Of a stretch of 64,000 bases of DNA, positions 10,891-21,321 are shown in pieces. Under the pieces are notes generated by a model. It had not been told where the DNA came from. It did not search any database and saw only the letters and a program-made list of their open reading frames with translations. The stretch covers positions 1 to 64,000 of the forward strand of contig NZ_JACVVP010000029.1 in assembly GCF_014534745.1 (NCBI RefSeq), in the 5' to 3' direction. The DNA comes from Flammeovirga sp. EKP202. GTDB taxonomy: Bacteria; Bacteroidota; Bacteroidia; Cytophagales; Flammeovirgaceae. Position numbers and translations under genes: made by a program. How positions within the stretch are numbered: the stretch's first letter is position 1; every line of letters begins with the position of its first letter.

Positions 10891-12324
10891 ATGAAGGTCA
10901 CATTTAATCACCTAAGTCTAGCGTTAAGTATTGCTGTAGCTCTTGTTTTTTTCATTTTTCCTAAACAGAGCATTGATCTAGTAAACAATGTTGTAGGAGT
11001 AGTGTTGTCAACTTTTGATACTGTGTTTCTGTTCGTTGTTTCTGCAATACTTTTGGTTTGTTTAGTGTTGATTATATCGCCTTTCGGAAAAATAAAATTG
11101 GGGAATTCTGATCCGGAGTTCTCCAATTTATCTTGGGTGTCCATGTTGTTTGCAGCAGGCATGGGATCAGGGCTCGTTTTTTGGGGTGTTGCAGAGCCTA
11201 TTTTTCATTTAAAGTCACCCTTAAATCCTTCAAATGATATTTTAACTGCATTGAGCATAACCAATTTTCATTGGGGACTTCACGCTTGGAGTATTTATGC
11301 TTTTTCGGGGTTAGTCATTGCATGGTTTACCTATCAAAAAGGAAGAAGTATGACCATTTCTTCTACCATCTCTTCCAATAAAAATTACATTACAAAATGT
11401 GTAGATCTATTGGCTGTCTTTTCCATACTTTTTGGAGTGTCAGGGACCTTAGCAAATTCAATTGCATTAATCCAAACCGGCTTGAATTCTATCTTTGAAA
11501 AAGAAATGCTAGGTCTGAATTTTAGGATTTACCTACTACTTTTTATTGCAATTATTTTTACTTTATCTTCCTTGTCAGGTTTAAAGAGAGGGGTGCAATT
11601 TTTAAGTAACCTCAATGTTATACTTGCTTTTTTATTACTCCTTGTAGTACTGTTTACCATTGGTGTCATTCCGTTATCAAAACTATTTTTCCAGGAATTA
11701 ATGGATTATATATCTTTTCTTCCTAAAGTTTCTTTCACCATTAATGAAGAGCATGCCCAATGGTCGAGAAGTTGGACGATAGTGTATTTATTATGGTGGG
11801 TAGCATGGGCTCCTTTTTCGGGATTATTTATTGCAAGAATATCAAAAGGTAGAACGATCAGAGAATTTTTAATTGGAGTAATTGGGGTTCCGACCTTGAT
11901 TTCAATGATTTGGTTTGTTGTTTTTGGAGGAGGAAGCAGCATGGTGAACAATTACTCTCAAATACAAAATGCAGTGATGAATGATTACACACAAGGCGTT
12001 TTTACATTCTTCCAATCCTTTCAATACCCATTAGTATTCTCATTATGTTCGCTCGTTCTATTAATCATTTTTGTAATTACTAGTGCAGATTCGGCCGTTT
12101 ATGTAACAGCTGTCCTTACAGAAGAAGAATCTAAATCCAATAAAATGCTTTGGAGTGCCGTGATGGTTGGAATTACATTAGCCTTACTTTATGAAAATAA
12201 TGTTGATTTGAATAAAGTCGTTGCAATTTTTGGGGCAATCCCTTTTGTGTTTTTATTGATAATTCAAGGTGTATTTTTTGCCGTTAGTTTACTTGAAATT
12301 AACTCAAATAATAAAAAAAGGTGA
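10891..12324 (+). CDS. BCCT family betaine/choline/carnitine transporter
   Basis: 477 residues with about 12 hydrophobic segments. Family signatures are visible: MGSGLVFWGVAEP, FHWGLHAWSIYA, and the aromatic substrate-site stretch WTIVYLLWWVAWAP followed by FIARISKGRTIREF. BCCT carriers take up quaternary ammonium solutes such as glycine betaine or choline using sodium or proton gradients; the exact substrate cannot be read here. Length is close to the usual 500-550 residues but lacks the long cytosolic tail used for osmosensing in BetP-like members, so it may be a constitutive carrier. It follows the nucleotidase pair after 7 bases. Confidence 0.93.
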   Translation: MKVTFNHLSLALSIAVALVFFIFPKQSIDLVNNVVGVVLSTFDTVFLFVVSAILLVCLVLIISPFGKIKLGNSDPEFSNLSWVSMLFAAGMGSGLVFWGVAEPIFHLKSPLNPSNDILTALSITNFHWGLHAWSIYAFSGLVIAWFTYQKGRSMTISSTISSNKNYITKCVDLLAVFSILFGVSGTLANSIALIQTGLNSIFEKEMLGLNFRIYLLLFIAIIFTLSSLSGLKRGVQFLSNLNVILAFLLLLVVLFTIGVIPLSKLFFQELMDYISFLPKVSFTINEEHAQWSRSWTIVYLLWWVAWAPFSGLFIARISKGRTIREFLIGVIGVPTLISMIWFVVFGGGSSMVNNYSQIQNAVMNDYTQGVFTFFQSFQYPLVFSLCSLVLLIIFVITSADSAVYVTAVLTEEESKSNKMLWSAVMVGITLALLYENNVDLNKVVAIFGAIPFVFLLIIQGVFFAVSLLEINSNNKKR

Positions 12325-12449
12325 CGATAATCACTGAATTTAAAAATGTTATAAGATCAAATAGCTACATCAAACTATAAATGTACTTATTTTGTATCTA
12401 TAACAATGAGGATAACTATGTTCTAATATAGAATAATACACTGTTGAAA

Positions 12450-13496
12450 ATGGAGATATTTGATGTCATAATAATTGGAGGAGGACAAGCAGGGTTGTCG
12501 GTGGCTTACTTTTTAAATAGGCACGGTTTGAAATTTTTGATTTTGGATGACAATCAAAAAGCTGGAGGAGCATGGAATAAGGCTTGGGATTCTCTTCAAT
12601 TATTTTCTCCTGGTGTGTATTCTTCATTATCAGGTTGGATGTTGCCTCCACCTGAAAAAGAATATCCAACAAAACAAGAATTTATTACTTATTTAGAAAA
12701 GTACGAAAAGAGGTACGACTTTCCGGTGCAAAGACCAGTGAAAGTTGAAGATACAATTTTTGAAGACGGCATTTATCGAATCAAAACAAACAAAGGGGAG
12801 TTTTACACCAAAACAGTTGTTGGGGCGACCGGAACGGCCTCAAACCCTAAAATACCACATTATGAAGGGGTTGAATCCTTTTTAGGACAGCAACTTCATT
12901 CTGTCGAATATAAGAAACCTGCAGATATTCAAGGAGACAACCTTTTGATTGTTGGAGGAGGAAATAGTGGAGCACAACTTGTAGCAGAACTAACCCAACA
13001 TAAAAAAGTACAATGGGCTACTTTATCACCACCCAATTTTTTACCTGATGATGTGGATGGTAGATATCTTTTTGAACAAGCAAATAAAAAATACAGGGAA
13101 TATTTGAAAGGTGAAATCTCTGAGGAATCTTATTCAATCAGCGATATTGTAATGTTAGACTCAGTGAAAGATGCAAGAGAAAGAGGCGTTCTCAATTACC
13201 GTTCTAGCACCTTTAGTTTTACTCCAAATGGTGTGGTTTGGGAAGATGGCAGCGAAGAAGCATTTGATGCAGTACTTTGGTGTACTGGTTTTTCTACTAA
13301 ACTAGACTATTTGAACGCTTTGAATATCAATCAAAATGGGAAAATTAACATCAAAAATACGAAGGTGTTAGATCAAGAAGGTTTATGGCTCGTAGGGTTG
13401 GGCAATTGGACAGGATATGCTTCAGCAACAATTTATGGTGTTGGAAAAACGGCTCGAAGAACTGTTGAGGAGATTGTCGCCTACATTCTCCAATAA
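12450..13496 (+). CDS. Flavin-containing monooxygenase-like oxidoreductase (CzcO/TrkA-type)
   Basis: About 348 residues. The N-terminus carries an FAD-binding Rossmann motif (IIGGGQAGLSVAYFL) and residues near 165-175 a second, NAD(P)H-binding motif (IVGGGNSGAQL). The segment between holds AWDSLQLFSPGVYSSL, common in the CzcO / YpdA-like monooxygenase group. The tail LWLVGLGNWTGYASATI closes the FAD domain. The substrate is unknown. A TTG codon at 12444 is in frame but ATG at 12450 is the more likely start. Separated by 120 bp from the transporter, so it probably has its own promoter. Confidence 0.88.
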   Translation: MEIFDVIIIGGGQAGLSVAYFLNRHGLKFLILDDNQKAGGAWNKAWDSLQLFSPGVYSSLSGWMLPPPEKEYPTKQEFITYLEKYEKRYDFPVQRPVKVEDTIFEDGIYRIKTNKGEFYTKTVVGATGTASNPKIPHYEGVESFLGQQLHSVEYKKPADIQGDNLLIVGGGNSGAQLVAELTQHKKVQWATLSPPNFLPDDVDGRYLFEQANKKYREYLKGEISEESYSISDIVMLDSVKDARERGVLNYRSSTFSFTPNGVVWEDGSEEAFDAVLWCTGFSTKLDYLNALNINQNGKINIKNTKVLDQEGLWLVGLGNWTGYASATIYGVGKTARRTVEEIVAYILQ

Positions 13497-13540
13497 TTTT
13501 TTTAATGTGAAATATCAAATTTTGTTTCCCCATAAAACGA

Positions 13541-13746
13541 AGCTGTACCCTTTTATTTTAGCCTCAGTAATGTCAATAAACTAAGGTTGTACCCTCTTGA
13601 AAATATGAGTTGTACCCATTAGAAAGTTAGAATGTGAAGGCTTAGTACCCATAATTGTCCTCTTGAATACTTGTGTAAGTGGTTGTAAATGAAATAGTTT
13701 TGAAATGTAACCAGCGAGTAGGAATATATTTCTTCAGTAATATTCC
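13541..13746. promoter_or_regulatory. Short GTACCC direct repeats and an inverted repeat upstream of the chitinase
   Basis: Four copies of TGTACCC/AGTACCC lie at about 13543, 13586, 13609 and 13643, all in the same orientation. A 7-bp perfect inverted repeat GGAATAT/ATATTCC sits at 13721-13727 and 13740-13746, 50 bases before the chitinase start. This 299-bp gap holds no gene that I can support. The repeats could be regulator sites for chitin-responsive expression; that is inference. Confidence 0.4.
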
Positions 13747-13795
13747 ACTAAGATGCTACTACATTAAATAATTTTTAACTATCAACTATTACACA

Positions 13796-16700
13796 ATGCA
13801 AAGCTTAGCCAAAAAGTTCAGGCTTGGACTTTATGCATGCCTCTTAGGTATGCTCTCATTTGTAAGTGCTTACGCTCAAATTGACAGCGGAAGCCTATAC
13901 GCCACTAGCGATCACCAAAAACAAGTCATTGGATACGTTCCTAATTGGGACGCATGGAAAGGTGCAGATTTCAATGTGCCTAAAGGAGCACTTAATCACT
14001 ACAACATTGATTACTCTCAGTACACTATTCTCAATTTCTCATTTTTTGGTGTTGCAGTAGATGGTTCCATGCATAGTGGTGATCTCAGAAACAAACAAAT
14101 CTACCAGGAAAGTGCCATTCAAAGTCCAGCTGATTTACTCCATCCTGACAAGTATTCTTCTCATGATCAAGCAATGGTCTTAGGTTTTCCTCAACAGTTT
14201 TGGGGGTGGGATGAAGTTTTGTCAGAGTTAGGGTATGAACCTAATCCTGATGGAGCATGGAAAGGTTGGATCAGAACAGCTACTGGTGAATCGGGTGGTT
14301 GGCCTTTAACGGAATACCCAACACCAGGGATGATTGATATTGCTCATGACTATGGGGCAAAGGTAATGGCTTCCATTGGAGGGTGGTCAATGTGTAAACA
14401 TTTTCCAGAAATGGCTGCTGATCCTGTTAAGAAGGCAAGGTTCTTAGAAGACTGTAGAACTTTGGTAGAAGATTATGGTTTTGATGGAATTGATATTGAT
14501 TGGGAATATCCAGGTCCATTTGCCGGTATGAACTTTACAGGGTCTGAAGCAGATTACCACAATTTCACACTTTTAATGCAAGACATTAGAGATGTAATTG
14601 GTCCTGACCGTTTGCTGACTGCGGCATTTAGTGCATCACCTGCAAAGTTAGAAAACTTAGAATGGTCAGAACTGAATAAAGTAATGGACTATTACAACAT
14701 GATGACGTATGATTTTCATGGAGGATGGTCAGGTATTTCAGGTCACAATTCGCCATTGTATCCTTATGAAGGAGAAGAGTGGGGAGATTTCTCTTGGCAC
14801 ACAACTTTCTCTTATATGAGAGATCAATTAGGTATTGATACTGAAAAAATCAATATGGGAATGGCCTTCTACGGTAGAGGTGTTGTTGTTGATGGAACGC
14901 CAGGTGTGAATGTACCAACCATTAAAAAAGACGTGACATTTTCAGTAGATGGACCCGTTTCATCAGCAGCAGATCTAAATAACTGGGGAGCAACAGAAGG
15001 TTCTCCTTATTATTTCCAAGTGAAAGAAGCTTTGGCCTCTGGTGGTTGGACAAGGCATTGGGATAATGAAGCTCAAGTTCCTTATATGACAAAAGAAGCA
15101 AACGGAGTGAGCTATTTTACAAGTTACGATGATGAAGAATCGATTGGCTTGAAATCAAAATACGTAATGGATAACAATATTGGCGGTGTAATTATTTGGA
15201 CTGTATTTACGGATTGGAACGTAGGTCCGGAAACAGGTAAAGTTGGAACTTATCCGTTATGTCCTGACACAAAACCAGAATTGGTACACGTTGTCAATAA
15301 AGTATTTGCTGAAAATGCAGGTCCTGTTAATCCTGCACCTCTAGTGACATTGACTTTACCAACAGAGGCGATCGAGCAAACAGAATTGTCAGAAATTACC
15401 TTTACTTTTACAGCTTCTGATGATGATGGAATTGCTTCAGTTGTTGTTACTGTTAATGGAAATGCAGAAACGTTTTCAACATCAGGTACTATAAATACTG
15501 TGACTTTTTTACCGGCTAATTACGGACAACAATCTGTAGAAGTAACGGTAACAGACAGCCAAGGGAAAACGACAACAAAAGCAGGAACTATAAATATTGT
15601 AGATCCGAATATTCCAAATATTGCACCTACAGTAGTCATCACATCTCCTTCAGATGGTACAACAATTACTTCAAGAGTTTTAGAAACAGTTCAAATTGAG
15701 GTGAATGCTCAAGATGAAGACGGAAGTATTGCATCAGTTTCAATCACAGTAGATGGACAAACTTATTCTTCAACTACAGCTTCATGGTTACCTTCTTCTT
15801 TTGGAAATTATACAATTCAAGCTACAGCTACAGATAATGAAGGAGAAAGTACTAGTACATCAATTTCAATTACGATAGAAGAAGATGTAGTAATTAATGA
15901 TTGTGATACTCAAGAGTATTCACCATATCCGGCAGTGTATAATTCAGGAGATGTCGTAAGTTATAATGGGATATTATACGAATCTACTACAAATAACCTT
16001 TTCAATGTTACACCGGGGACTGCAGAACATTGGTGGAAGACCTTAGGACCTTGTGAAACTATGATGACTTCTAATTCTGTTCTTTCTTCAAGCACAATGA
16101 TGGCGAGCAATCAACGTCAACTTTCTCAAGAAGAAGTGGAAGAGAATAATACATCAGCAGGAACGTCATCAAATAGTAGAGTTGCTAGCACTCAGGCAAC
16201 AGGTTGTAATGCAGAGGCCTATTCAGGATATCCTTCCATTTACAGTGCAGGAAATATTGTAAGTTATAATGGTTTCCTGTATGAAGCAGTAGTCAATAAT
16301 CTTTACAATGTGACACCTGGTACGGCAGAACATTGGTGGAAAACTTTAGGTCCATGTGATGGAGATGTCGTGGTGGATCCAGTAGTGCCAACAGTGCGTT
16401 TTAATAATTTATCTACAGAGGAAATTATAGTAGAAAACCTCCCTGTCGTTTTAGATTTATCTACAACAAGTGCTGATCCTGATGGTACTGTTGAAGCTAC
16501 GGTAGTAACAGTAAATAATGTTGTTGTTGATGGTAATTCTTTCAATGTCGATGCTTATGGAGTCTACACGATTGTTGCCACAGTAACAGATAATGAAGGT
16601 TTGACTGCTTCAGTAACAGAAGTAGTGACTATTTCTGAAAAGTCTGATATTGGAGAAGATTGTCCATATACAGCTTGGTCGCCAACTGAAATTTATACAG

Positions 16701-18610
16701 GAGGAGATCAGGTAGTTTATAATGGAAAAATTTATAAAGCGAAGTGGTGGACACAAGGAGATACTCCAAATAGTGGGGGTCCGTGGGAAGATACGGGTGA
16801 AGTTTGTGGAAATGGTGGAATTGGTGATGTAGTACCAACAGTAACTTTTATTCATCCTTCAGGGAATACTTACACATCATTGACAACCATTGATATTGCA
16901 GTAGAAGCGACCGATGAAAATGGAGTAGTTTCTAATGTGGTATTGACTGTTGATGGTACAAGTGTGAATGCTTCATCAACGACATTTACACCTTCTGATT
17001 ACGGTACTTATGTCATTACGGCAACAGCAACCGATGATCAAGGAAATGTTATTACTGCGACTAAAGCTGTACAATTTACAACCTCTTCAGTGGTGGATGT
17101 TAACCCTGATGGTACTATTAATTTAACAGGTCCTTTTGCACCTGCACCAACTGGACAACAACGCATCATTGGCTATGTACCTACTTGGAAAGGAAGTCCA
17201 GGAGATTTGGACTATACTAAAGTTACTCATGTCAATGTATCTTTCTTAGTGTTTGATACAAAACAAGGAGGGGCTTATACAGATGCTGACTTTGCAAATG
17301 GAGAGTTTACAGCAGAGTCATTACATGTTTTAGACTCGCTGTTACCGATTATTGTTTCCAAAGCACATAACGAAGGTGCAACAGTTTCTATAGCAGTTGG
17401 AGGAGCCGTAGATTACGGATTCTTAAAAGTAATGGAAGGATACAGAGATAACCCAGCGTCAATAGATGCTACAGCAGATAAATTGATTGCTTTTGTGGAT
17501 CAATATAACTTAGATGGCATTGATTTAGATTTAGAGTGTTTCTGGCAAGATCCGGCTATTCCTGGTACTTCAGAGCAAGGTGGCAGAACAAGAGGTACAG
17601 ACAAATGGGGTGGAGAAGTTGAGCAAGGTGCTCACCCTGCTGCTTATGGCTTAACTTTATTAGCGAAAAAATTAAGAGCTAAAAGACCTTCAATGCTCCT
17701 TTCTTCAGCTGTATTTGCCACACCATGGTATGGAAATAACTATGATGCAAGTTTTGTGGAGTACCTTGATTGGTTAGGTTTGATGACGTATGACTTTACA
17801 GGTTCTTGGGATGATTCTCCGATCGGACCTCATTCATCACTCTATGAAGTAGATCAAAGTAAATACTCAAAGGCAAGTGATAATAACCCTATTTATTCTG
17901 TTGAAACCTCTTTACAATATTGGAGTGGTGATTGGGCGACATGGCAAGGTTCTGGGCAAGGTGTTCATAAAAGTAAATTGACAATCGGAGTACCTTTCTA
18001 CGGTTATGACCTATCGTTAACGAAGAAAGAGGCAGACCAAGGAACAAACGGTTTTTACTTTATAGGATATGATGAAATTGTAAGTTTATATCCTGATGCA
18101 CCAACTTCTTATGATCCAAATGATGCCAATCAGTTAAACGGTTATGTGGGTCTGGACGGAAGAGATATTTATTTTGAAACACCAAAAGGAGCCGCTGCAA
18201 AGGTGGATTATGCTAGAAATAACGGTTTGCAAGGAACAATTATTTGGGAGTTAACTTTTGATGTTGAAGATCCATCTGTAAGTCTTTTGATGGCGATGAA
18301 CGAAGCGTTGTCAAGTAATTACAGACAAATTGTAGCAAGTACAGCACTAGAAACTAATGCATTGGAAATGAGTACTTATCCAAATCCATTTAGTGCTAGT
18401 ACTCAAGTGCAATTAGATGTGCATCATTCTGGTCAATTAGAACTTCAGGTGATCAGTTTGCAAGGTAAAGTATTGAATTCAATCACACTTGATGTGCGAG
18501 CGGGGAAAACAGTTATAGATATTAATGGTAGTTCACTTACATCTGGCATTTACTTGGTGAAAGCTCAGATAGGAGGACAGCAATTAATAAAGAGAATTGT
18601 AAAAAAATAA
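13796..18610 (+). CDS. Secreted two-domain chitinase (GH18-CBM-GH18) with T9SS sorting tail
   Basis: 1604 residues. Signal peptide at 1-27. The first GH18 catalytic domain spans roughly 40-510, with SIGGWS and the DxxDxDxE motif as DGIDIDWEYP near 230-239 (acid Glu about 237). Ig/PKD-like linkers follow, then three small Cys-bounded aromatic modules (about 702-752, 804-853, 955-1003; YNGFLYEA, EHWWKTLGPC) resembling CBM5/12 chitin-binding domains. The second GH18 domain covers about 1125-1510 with DGIDLDLE near 1240-1247. The last 85 residues (YPNPFS to GIYLVKA, ending KRIVKK) are a typical type A T9SS sorting domain. The layout matches known gliding-bacterium chitinases with paired exo/endo domains, so it likely degrades crystalline chitin outside the cell. 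Confidence 0.95.
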   Translation: MQSLAKKFRLGLYACLLGMLSFVSAYAQIDSGSLYATSDHQKQVIGYVPNWDAWKGADFNVPKGALNHYNIDYSQYTILNFSFFGVAVDGSMHSGDLRNKQIYQESAIQSPADLLHPDKYSSHDQAMVLGFPQQFWGWDEVLSELGYEPNPDGAWKGWIRTATGESGGWPLTEYPTPGMIDIAHDYGAKVMASIGGWSMCKHFPEMAADPVKKARFLEDCRTLVEDYGFDGIDIDWEYPGPFAGMNFTGSEADYHNFTLLMQDIRDVIGPDRLLTAAFSASPAKLENLEWSELNKVMDYYNMMTYDFHGGWSGISGHNSPLYPYEGEEWGDFSWHTTFSYMRDQLGIDTEKINMGMAFYGRGVVVDGTPGVNVPTIKKDVTFSVDGPVSSAADLNNWGATEGSPYYFQVKEALASGGWTRHWDNEAQVPYMTKEANGVSYFTSYDDEESIGLKSKYVMDNNIGGVIIWTVFTDWNVGPETGKVGTYPLCPDTKPELVHVVNKVFAENAGPVNPAPLVTLTLPTEAIEQTELSEITFTFTASDDDGIASVVVTVNGNAETFSTSGTINTVTFLPANYGQQSVEVTVTDSQGKTTTKAGTINIVDPNIPNIAPTVVITSPSDGTTITSRVLETVQIEVNAQDEDGSIASVSITVDGQTYSSTTASWLPSSFGNYTIQATATDNEGESTSTSISITIEEDVVINDCDTQEYSPYPAVYNSGDVVSYNGILYESTTNNLFNVTPGTAEHWWKTLGPCETMMTSNSVLSSSTMMASNQRQLSQEEVEENNTSAGTSSNSRVASTQATGCNAEAYSGYPSIYSAGNIVSYNGFLYEAVVNNLYNVTPGTAEHWWKTLGPCDGDVVVDPVVPTVRFNNLSTEEIIVENLPVVLDLSTTSADPDGTVEATVVTVNNVVVDGNSFNVDAYGVYTIVATVTDNEGLTASVTEVVTISEKSDIGEDCPYTAWSPTEIYTGGDQVVYNGKIYKAKWWTQGDTPNSGGPWEDTGEVCGNGGIGDVVPTVTFIHPSGNTYTSLTTIDIAVEATDENGVVSNVVLTVDGTSVNASSTTFTPSDYGTYVITATATDDQGNVITATKAVQFTTSSVVDVNPDGTINLTGPFAPAPTGQQRIIGYVPTWKGSPGDLDYTKVTHVNVSFLVFDTKQGGAYTDADFANGEFTAESLHVLDSLLPIIVSKAHNEGATVSIAVGGAVDYGFLKVMEGYRDNPASIDATADKLIAFVDQYNLDGIDLDLECFWQDPAIPGTSEQGGRTRGTDKWGGEVEQGAHPAAYGLTLLAKKLRAKRPSMLLSSAVFATPWYGNNYDASFVEYLDWLGLMTYDFTGSWDDSPIGPHSSLYEVDQSKYSKASDNNPIYSVETSLQYWSGDWATWQGSGQGVHKSKLTIGVPFYGYDLSLTKKEADQGTNGFYFIGYDEIVSLYPDAPTSYDPNDANQLNGYVGLDGRDIYFETPKGAAAKVDYARNNGLQGTIIWELTFDVEDPSVSLLMAMNEALSSNYRQIVASTALETNALEMSTYPNPFSASTQVQLDVHHSGQLELQVISLQGKVLNSITLDVRAGKTVIDINGSSLTSGIYLVKAQIGGQQLIKRIVKK

Positions 18611-18636
18611 CCTACCTCTATTCTAATAATAAAAAC

Positions 18637-18676
18637 AGAAGCTATTTCGCAATTTGTGAAATAGCTTCTTGCTTTT
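18637..18676. terminator. Bidirectional intrinsic terminator after the chitinase
   Basis: A 12-bp perfect stem (AGAAGCTATTTC at 18637-18648 with GAAATAGCTTCT at 18658-18669) has a 9-base loop and a T-rich flank. It separates the plus-strand chitinase from the convergent minus-strand amidohydrolase. Confidence 0.85.
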
Positions 18677-18789
18677 AATTAATGGTCAAGAAAAGGAAGT
18701 GTATTGTACACTATATTGTTATCAACTTTCAAGCTTCCTCTTCGTTTTTTCTTAAGACAAAAGAAGTAAAAATTACTTTGTGTTCTATC

Positions 18790-20646
18790 TTAATGATTAT
18801 GCAGGTGTTCTGGGTGACCATGTTCACAACAGCCTAATTCTTTAGGTAAGAAAACTTTATGCTTTGAGCCTGTATTGGTCAGGTTATTATTATCTACTTT
18901 TTTATAAGTATACTCCCCATCCATGATTGTAGCATGTACTTTAATGTCCGCAATGTCTCTTAAACCTGCTTCAAAAACATTCTCTTCTAGAATTACAAAA
19001 TCTGCATATTTACCTATTTCAATAGAACCGATTTTATCTTCCATTCTTGCTTGCCATGCAGGGTAGATAGTTACAGCTTTGATTGCTTGCTCTACTTCCA
19101 TTGGCGTTTTTGTAGTTGGGAAAGGTATTGAGTTTTCATTTTGAGGGTCTTGCAATGTTACTGCCCCTTCAACACTGAATAAAGGATCTACTAAGTTTAC
19201 AGGTGAACTAGGAACATCAGCACTGATACTTAAATTATGCCCTTCATGAACAGGCAACTCTGTATATCGCATATAGTAATTGTCAGTTCTGTATCTACCC
19301 ATAAACTTATACGCATCTTTTGCTTGTCCTTGCCAGTCAGAACCAAATAATGGAGTAGTATTCACTGGGATTTTCATGTCCAATACTCTTTGATGATCGT
19401 CAGGGTGTGTCCAGAAGTAATGTTGTAGTACATTTCTAGCAGACGTATTTCCTTCTTTGATTGATGCTTCAATCGCATCAATGGTATATCTTGTTGTTGC
19501 TGTACCATCTACGTGAGTATGCACATCCAATCCATTTCTATTGGATTTTAAGTGAATTTCCATCAATTTATTTTGACCAACACCAGACACACCTTTAGAA
19601 TCAATATTACTGAATTTTTCAAGCATCAATGAGGTGTTGCTATTCCAGTTTCCTTCAGGATGAATTTTAATACCATGTAGTCTAAGGCGGTCAGAATTAT
19701 ATTTCTGTTTTAATTTAAGAGCGTCAGCTACAAACTCATCTACATCGAAATCAGAATTTTTATAAACATAATTCTGGAAAGTTCTGATTTTCAACTCACC
19801 GATTTTATCCAATGAATCTAACATTTCAAAAGAATAAACCATATCCTTTTTGTAACGCTCGAAGTTCATCAAGTTAGGGGTTATTAGTCCCTGATTGATT
19901 ACAGTCGTCATACCAGTAGAGGCAGATTTATTATACAGTACCTCTTGGCTTTCTTTCATCATTTTGGCAGGGTTCCATGCACCCGCTTTGATGTAAGCTT
20001 CTAGCCAAATGATTTCTACACCAACGCCTTCAGGCGTACCGTCTGCATTTCTTCTCCAGTATGACATCCCTGGAACAGTATCAGGAGAATCTTTAGTAAC
20101 GCCACCTGCTTCTAGTCCTTTTGTATTGAACCACATGTCATGAATCGTGAAGTCAAAAATCATTGCAGGACGATCAGGAACGGCTTTGTCTAATTCTTTC
20201 GCAGTTGGCCATCCACCATAAGTGTCTTTATTCCATCCAAAACCAAAAACAATTGGTTCTTCTGGATGACGATCAGCATATTCTTTGATCATTTGAAGGT
20301 AATCTTCTTTTGATTTCGCATCAAAAAGTTCTACTCCAGCTTTCATCCAATTGGAAGAAATCAAGTGATCGTGACCACTTACAAAACCAGGGAGCATCAT
20401 TTTGCCTCCAAGGTCTACGACCTCAGTAGTTGAATTAATATATTTTTCTATTTCTTCGTTATTCCCAACGAAAACAATTTTATTGTCTTTAACAGCAATA
20501 CCTTCAGCCCATTTCTGTTGCTCATTAACAGTATAGATTTTACCATTTAGAAATACTTTGTCAGCTTTTTCTATTTTTTCACATGAAGTGAATAAAACAA
20601 ATGTAAGAAGCCCAATAAGTGCGGAGAATTGTATTAATGTTTTCAT
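18790..20646 (-). CDS. Amidohydrolase family 3 (YtcJ-like) lipoprotein
   Basis: 618 residues. The N-terminus has a lipoprotein signal (LIGLLTFVLFTSC). A metal-dependent amidohydrolase barrel follows: KIYTVNEQQKWAEGIAV, LPGFVSGHDHL (metal-binding His pair), GFGWNKDTYGG, DVHTHVDG and the closing IGSIEIGKYADFVIL. This is the YtcJ/Amidohydro_3 arrangement, which hydrolyses C-N bonds; the substrate is unknown. The C-terminus is rich in Cys and His (GCCEHGHPEHLHNH), which could bind a metal. It stands alone, convergent with the chitinase across a terminator. Confidence 0.9.
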   Translation of the reverse strand: MKTLIQFSALIGLLTFVLFTSCEKIEKADKVFLNGKIYTVNEQQKWAEGIAVKDNKIVFVGNNEEIEKYINSTTEVVDLGGKMMLPGFVSGHDHLISSNWMKAGVELFDAKSKEDYLQMIKEYADRHPEEPIVFGFGWNKDTYGGWPTAKELDKAVPDRPAMIFDFTIHDMWFNTKGLEAGGVTKDSPDTVPGMSYWRRNADGTPEGVGVEIIWLEAYIKAGAWNPAKMMKESQEVLYNKSASTGMTTVINQGLITPNLMNFERYKKDMVYSFEMLDSLDKIGELKIRTFQNYVYKNSDFDVDEFVADALKLKQKYNSDRLRLHGIKIHPEGNWNSNTSLMLEKFSNIDSKGVSGVGQNKLMEIHLKSNRNGLDVHTHVDGTATTRYTIDAIEASIKEGNTSARNVLQHYFWTHPDDHQRVLDMKIPVNTTPLFGSDWQGQAKDAYKFMGRYRTDNYYMRYTELPVHEGHNLSISADVPSSPVNLVDPLFSVEGAVTLQDPQNENSIPFPTTKTPMEVEQAIKAVTIYPAWQARMEDKIGSIEIGKYADFVILEENVFEAGLRDIADIKVHATIMDGEYTYKKVDNNNLTNTGSKHKVFLPKELGCCEHGHPEHLHNH

Positions 20647-20838
20647 TTTTCTAGAGTTTATTATCTACTTATGGAAGGGTATAGTAGATGTGAAAACCCT
20701 ATCGTATTTGAAAAATAATTTTATTCTTGTGAAATTTTATTTAGTAATTCATTGATATTTAATAAGGTAAATGATAATTTATTGTCCTATTGAATTGATA
20801 ATTTAGAATAACTACTCACTGTTTATTAAACTTTTACT

Positions 20839-21252
20839 ATGGATTTTTCTTCAATTAATTTTTTAGCGGTATTAGTTGCTGCATTAGTCTCTTTTGTGTT
20901 TGGTGCAATATGGTATAATCCCTCTGTTTTTGGGAAGGCTTGGCAAAAGGAGCTTGGTTTTACTGATGAATACCTTCAAGAAGGCAGTATGCCCAAGATA
21001 TTTGGAAGTAGTTTCGTGCTGATGCTCATTATGGCATTTGGTCAGGCGATGTTAATGGCCCATAGTCATCAAGGTTTCGGGCTGTCGAATGGAGCAATGC
21101 ATGGATTTATGATAGGACTTATGTTTGTAGGTTGTTCGATGGGAATTAACTATTTGTATCAGAGAAGGTCAATCAAACTATGGTTGATTGATAGTGGGTA
21201 TCAAATCACTTTCCTTACGCTACAAGGTGCAATTTTGGGAGTTTGGCCTTAG
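20839..21252 (+). CDS. DUF1761-like integral membrane protein
   Basis: 137 residues with four hydrophobic helices. The opening (INFLAVLVAALVSFVFGAIWY, read as two overlapping parts, with NPSVFGKAWQKELGF after it) and the late MGFMIG/GLMFVGCSMGINY pattern match DUF1761 proteins, whose function is unknown. It is a single gene followed by a strong terminator. Confidence 0.8.
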   Translation: MDFSSINFLAVLVAALVSFVFGAIWYNPSVFGKAWQKELGFTDEYLQEGSMPKIFGSSFVLMLIMAFGQAMLMAHSHQGFGLSNGAMHGFMIGLMFVGCSMGINYLYQRRSIKLWLIDSGYQITFLTLQGAILGVWP

Positions 21253-21263
21253 GTATTGAGCAT

Positions 21264-21297
21264 AAAAAAACCACTTGTTTGATCAAGTGGTTTTTTT
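21264..21297. terminator. Bidirectional terminator
   Basis: AAAAAAACCACTTG (21264-21277) pairs with CAAGTGGTTTTTTT (21284-21297) around a six-base TTTGAT loop. The stem has A- and T-runs on both sides, so it can end the DUF1761-like gene on the plus strand and secG on the minus strand. Confidence 0.9.
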
Positions 21298-21321
21298 ATT
21301 AATCTATATTGATTATGTGTG

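Noticed and set aside
16303..16855. Minus-strand open frames in the chitinase
   Set aside because: They lie opposite Thr/Val-rich linker sequence of a well-supported gene and have no own signals.
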